Origin: JAYOEY01 sp038120295
GTDB lineage: Bacteria; Pseudomonadota; Alphaproteobacteria; MPNO01; UBA2964
Reading direction: 5' to 3'
Assembly (NCBI GenBank): GCA_038120295.1
Contig: JAYOLL010000013.1
Span: 27,534 to 91,533, forward strand
Length of the DNA: 64,000 bases
This document shows positions 61,536-64,000 of this stretch, piece after piece (within the stretch, counting starts at the first letter, position 1; the number at the start of each line of letters is the position of its first letter). A program made the translations under genes and the position numbers. The notes beneath the pieces were generated by a model. That model saw only the letters and a list, made by a program, of their open reading frames with translations, did no database searches and was not told the DNA's origin.

Positions 61536-62389
61536 TCGCGCAACAATTCGTTGATCGACGTGCGCGACCGGGTCCGTTCGTCGACCTGTTTCACGATGAC
61601 GGCGCAGTAGAGGTTGGGTCCTGGCGTGCCGTCGGGCAGCTTGTTGCCCGGCATCGTGCCCGGCACCACGACCGAATAGGCGGGCACCCGCCCGTAATGG
61701 ATCTCGCCGGTGGCACGGTCGACGATCTTGGTCGAGCCGCCCAGGAACACGCCCATCGATAGCACCGCGCCGTCCTCGACAATCACGCCTTCCGCGACTT
61801 CGGATCGCGCGCCGATGAAGCAGTTGTCGCCGATGATTACCGGGTCGGCCTGCAAGGGTTCCAGCACGCCGCCGATGCCGGCCCCGCCGGAAATATGACA
61901 GTTCTTGCCGATCTGGGCGCAGGACCCGATGGTCGCCCAGGTATCGACCATGGTGCCGGAATCCACATAGGCTCCGATATTGACGAAGCTCGGCATCAGC
62001 ACCACGCCGGGCGCGATATAGGATCCGCGCCGCACCGTGCAGTTGGGCACTGCGCGGAAACCGGCCTCGCGGAAACGCGCATCGTCCCAGCCGGCGAATT
62101 TTGGCGCGACCTTGTCGTACCAGGGCGTCGCGCCGCGGTTCGGGTCGGTTGGGCCGCCCGGCATCGGGGCGTTGTCGTAAAGCCGGAAGGACAGCAGTAC
62201 GGCTTTCTTCAGCCACTGATTGACGACCCAGCCATCGCCCGATTTTTCGGCGACGCGGTATTCGCCGGAATCTAGCCCGTCGAGCGCGGCTTCGATGGCG
62301 TCGCGCACGGCGCCGGTGGTCGCGGGCGACACCCCGTCGCGGGCCTCCCAGGCGTCGTCGAGTGTCTTTTGCAAATCGCTGGCGGTCAT
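61532..62389 (-). CDS. dapD: Tetrahydrodipicolinate N-succinyltransferase
   Basis: 285 residues. The left-handed beta-helix of hexapeptide repeats is seen in GAYVDSGTMVDTWATIGSC, CHISGGAGIGGVLEPLQ and CFIGARSEVAEGVIVEDGA; the N-terminal helical part includes RNEGDG-like ELPEKSGDGW wording. It transfers succinate to tetrahydrodipicolinate. First gene of dapD-dapE; upstream the HAD gene is 70 bases away. Confidence 0.92.
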   Translation of the reverse strand: MTASDLQKTLDDAWEARDGVSPATTGAVRDAIEAALDGLDSGEYRVAEKSGDGWVVNQWLKKAVLLSFRLYDNAPMPGGPTDPNRGATPWYDKVAPKFAGWDDARFREAGFRAVPNCTVRRGSYIAPGVVLMPSFVNIGAYVDSGTMVDTWATIGSCAQIGKNCHISGGAGIGGVLEPLQADPVIIGDNCFIGARSEVAEGVIVEDGAVLSMGVFLGGSTKIVDRATGEIHYGRVPAYSVVVPGTMPGNKLPDGTPGPNLYCAVIVKQVDERTRSRTSINELLRD

Positions 62390-62459
62390 TCTGTTCCCCG
62401 TTTCTGATCAAATCCCGGCAATCGGGCGCGACCGCACAATAATTGCCGGCCCCACCCTG

Positions 62460-63164
62460 TCAACTATCCGAAAGCCGGCTGCTGACCGCATCGACCCAGC
62501 CTCCGATGTCGCCGATGACCTGGTCGATATGCGGCTCGGGCTGAACGTCTCGCGCCCATTCCGCACCGGTTTTTATCCAGACCGTCTTCATGCCGAGGGC
62601 GGCTGCCGGCTCCAGGTTTCGGGCGATATCGTCGATCATGACGGCACGCGCCGGGTCGATATCGTACCGGTCGCACATCAGCCGGTAGCTCTCGATGGCA
62701 GGCTTGGGAACCCAGTTGGCGGCCTCTATGTCGTAGATCGCCTCGAAAAGATCATTCATCCCCAGCCTGTCGAGTACGAGGCTCGAATGGCGCACCGATG
62801 AGTTGGTGTAGATGAGCCGGCGGCCAGGCAGGCGAGCGATGGAGTCCGCGAGGTCCGGATTGGGGACGACCTCGTTCAGGTCCATCGGCGTCATTTCCTC
62901 GAAATAGCGCGCCGGATCGAGATTGTGATGCAGCATCAGCCCGCGCAGCGTCAGCCCGTACTGGCGGAAATACAGCTTCTGGATCCGCCGCGCTTCCTCG
63001 GCGTCGACGCCGAGAAAGCGTGCAACGAAGGCGCCCATATGCCGGTCGATATGCTCCAGCAGCGTCTGGGTCACCGGGTAGAGCGTATTGTCGAGATCGA
63101 ATATCCAGCAATCGACCTGGTCCAGACCGTCGCCGGATACGGCTATAAGAGAATCCTTGTCCAT
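62460..63164 (-). CDS. HAD-family pyrimidine 5'-nucleotidase
   Basis: 234 residues. The HAD motif I is DCWIFDLDNTLYP with D23 and D25, motif II IYTNSS, and motifs III/IV KPAIESYR and VMIDDIARNLEPAAALG. The cap and wording resemble yeast Sdt1-like pyrimidine nucleotidases. It dephosphorylates nucleoside monophosphates. Frequently next to dapD in alphaproteobacteria as I recall. Confidence 0.82.
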   Translation of the reverse strand: MDKDSLIAVSGDGLDQVDCWIFDLDNTLYPVTQTLLEHIDRHMGAFVARFLGVDAEEARRIQKLYFRQYGLTLRGLMLHHNLDPARYFEEMTPMDLNEVVPNPDLADSIARLPGRRLIYTNSSVRHSSLVLDRLGMNDLFEAIYDIEAANWVPKPAIESYRLMCDRYDIDPARAVMIDDIARNLEPAAALGMKTVWIKTGAEWARDVQPEPHIDQVIGDIGGWVDAVSSRLSDS

Positions 63165-63286
63165 GGAGGCAATCTGGACCGCCGAAGGCCCTGTTTCAAC
63201 GGAAAAGGACGGTTTGCGGACAAGGATTCGTTAAATCCTTTGCCCTACCTTGCCGCGTCGAACATTCCGCCTGCGGACGATCCTGG

Positions 63287-64000
63287 ATGACTATTTTCAA
63301 GCCGATTTCCGAAGATAACGCGGCTACGCCGGATTACGTCGACTCGCTCAAACGGGATCGCGACCGGTTCGTCGCGCTCGCCTTCTGCGCTGCGGATCTT
63401 TTGCTCGAGGTTGACGCTGATGGAAAGGTTGCGTTTAGCGCCGGAGCGACCCAGTCGCTCCTCGGTCGACCGCCCGAGGCGCTGATCGGTTCCTCTTTCG
63501 AACACCCGCTTGTGGAATCGAGCCGTAGTCTCATTCAGGAACTTATGGCCTCGATGCCGCTCGGCGCGCGTATCGAACCGGTTCCGGTTCGCCTCAATGG
63601 AGATGACGGTCCGACTGTCGCGCTGTCTCTGACGGGTTATCACCTGCCGGATATGTCCGGCCGCTACTTCTTCGCGCTCAGGCTCTCCGGGTCGCCGACG
63701 ACCGACGATCTCTACGCCGCAGCGCCGCGCGACAGAGAAAGCGGCCTGCCGGAGAAAGACGCGTTTGCGCTAATTGCGAGCCGTCATATCGAAGAAGCCT
63801 CCCGGCGCGGCGAGCGGCTCGAACTGACGATGGTGCATACCGAGAATTTGCAGGCGTTGAGGGCCAGACTCGACCGCGAAAGCGCTGCCAGCATGATGCA
63901 GACGCTGGGCAGCTTCCTGCAGGCCAATGCGGCAGCCGGGCAGGCGGCGGGCCGTCTTGATGAGAATTCATACGGGTTTCTTCATCGATCCGGCATCGAT
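63287..64000 (+). CDS. PAS/signalling protein, N-terminal part (possible EAL-type)
   Basis: The frame is open from ATG 63287 to the window end (238 codons). Residues about 25-125 look like a PAS domain (AFCAADLLLEVDADGKVAF, GRPPEALIGSSF, MSGRYFFALRL). After a linker, GLPEKDAFALIASRHIEEASRRG and onwards may begin a degenerate GGDEF-like or EAL-type domain, as in cyclic-di-GMP proteins. The C-terminus is beyond the window, so the output is not certain. Divergent from the HAD gene. Confidence 0.65.
   Translation, partial: MTIFKPISEDNAATPDYVDSLKRDRDRFVALAFCAADLLLEVDADGKVAFSAGATQSLLGRPPEALIGSSFEHPLVESSRSLIQELMASMPLGARIEPVPVRLNGDDGPTVALSLTGYHLPDMSGRYFFALRLSGSPTTDDLYAAAPRDRESGLPEKDAFALIASRHIEEASRRGERLELTMVHTENLQALRARLDRESAASMMQTLGSFLQANAAAGQAAGRLDENSYGFLHRSGID

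Noticed and set aside
60381..62411. A 676-residue frame extending dapE through dapD
   Set aside because: dapD in its own frame has full hexapeptide repeats; dapE starts at the overlapping TTG 61535.
1..64000. CRISPR array, insertion sequence, prophage or tRNA genes
   Set aside because: No regularly spaced short repeats, transposase or integrase genes, phage genes or cloverleaf-type sequences were found on reading both strands.

Overview
The window looks like a chromosomal scaffold of a GC-rich alphaproteobacterium, most likely a Rhodospirillales-type organism. The evidence is high GC throughout, the core block cytochrome c / kdsB / pheA / nudC / ffs / dnaX / ybaB / recR, the succinylase branch of lysine synthesis (dapD-dapE), a PAS_5-type protein with a perfect CtrA box (TTAA-N7-TTAA) upstream, and intergenic palindromes of the kind common in this class. 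Species cannot be fixed from the sequence. A run of ten N (35548-35557) marks an assembly join.

Region 1 (1-34 kb) is an accessory, catabolic region. It holds the 3' end of a LigB-type extradiol dioxygenase, a Rieske oxygenase, two carboxymuconolactone-decarboxylase-family proteins, LigJ (4-oxalomesaconate hydratase), two UbiD-type decarboxylases, two enoyl-CoA hydratase-family enzymes (one a feruloyl-CoA hydratase/lyase type), two class II aldolase/adducin proteins, a VOC extradiol-dioxygenase-like protein, an FAD aromatic hydroxylase-like protein, a flavin reductase, a TauD-type dioxygenase, a periplasmic molybdenum hydroxylase pair, and transport proteins (two MFS, one TauE, one DMT, one tricarboxylate-type binding protein). 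Together they suggest use of lignin-derived or other aromatic acids. Genes sit in short units on both strands separated by palindromic repeats. The most striking gene is a glutathione S-transferase (complement 5883-6575) whose catalytic-cysteine codon is an in-frame TGA followed by a bacterial-SECIS-like hairpin, so it is a candidate selenoprotein that a normal gene call would truncate.

Region 2 (33.4-35.5 kb) carries a small unknown protein, an M17 aminopeptidase and a MarR-type regulator. Region 3 (35.6-48.1 kb, all minus strand) is a compact operon: a retropepsin-like protease (PF05618 type), an inactive transglutaminase fused to 7 TM helices (UUP1 type), an ATP-grasp alpha-L-glutamate-ligase-like protein, a TAXI binding protein, then yejA-yejB-yejE-yejF. 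Upstream lie a second YejA-like binding protein and a hisN-type phosphatase. The junctions inside the eight-gene operon are nearly all overlaps of 4-8 nt, so an amide-ligase/protease module is apparently co-expressed with a peptide importer. This is the best candidate for an undescribed functional system.

Region 4 (48.2-64 kb) is housekeeping: PAS_5 protein, membrane cytochrome c, kdsB, pheA, nudC, SRP RNA with a recognisable promoter, dnaX-ybaB-recR, a nucleoside transporter, rmuC, def-fmt-truA, a membrane protein, dapE, dapD, a HAD nucleotidase, and the start of a PAS-type signalling protein cut by the window end.

No tRNA, 5S/16S/23S rRNA, CRISPR array, insertion sequence or prophage was seen. 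No gene-free stretch exceeds 300 bases; the longest gaps (8267-8517, 10478-10699, 14263-14493, 18667-18932) are described through the repeat and remnant entries, and in 18667-18932 nothing convincing was seen.
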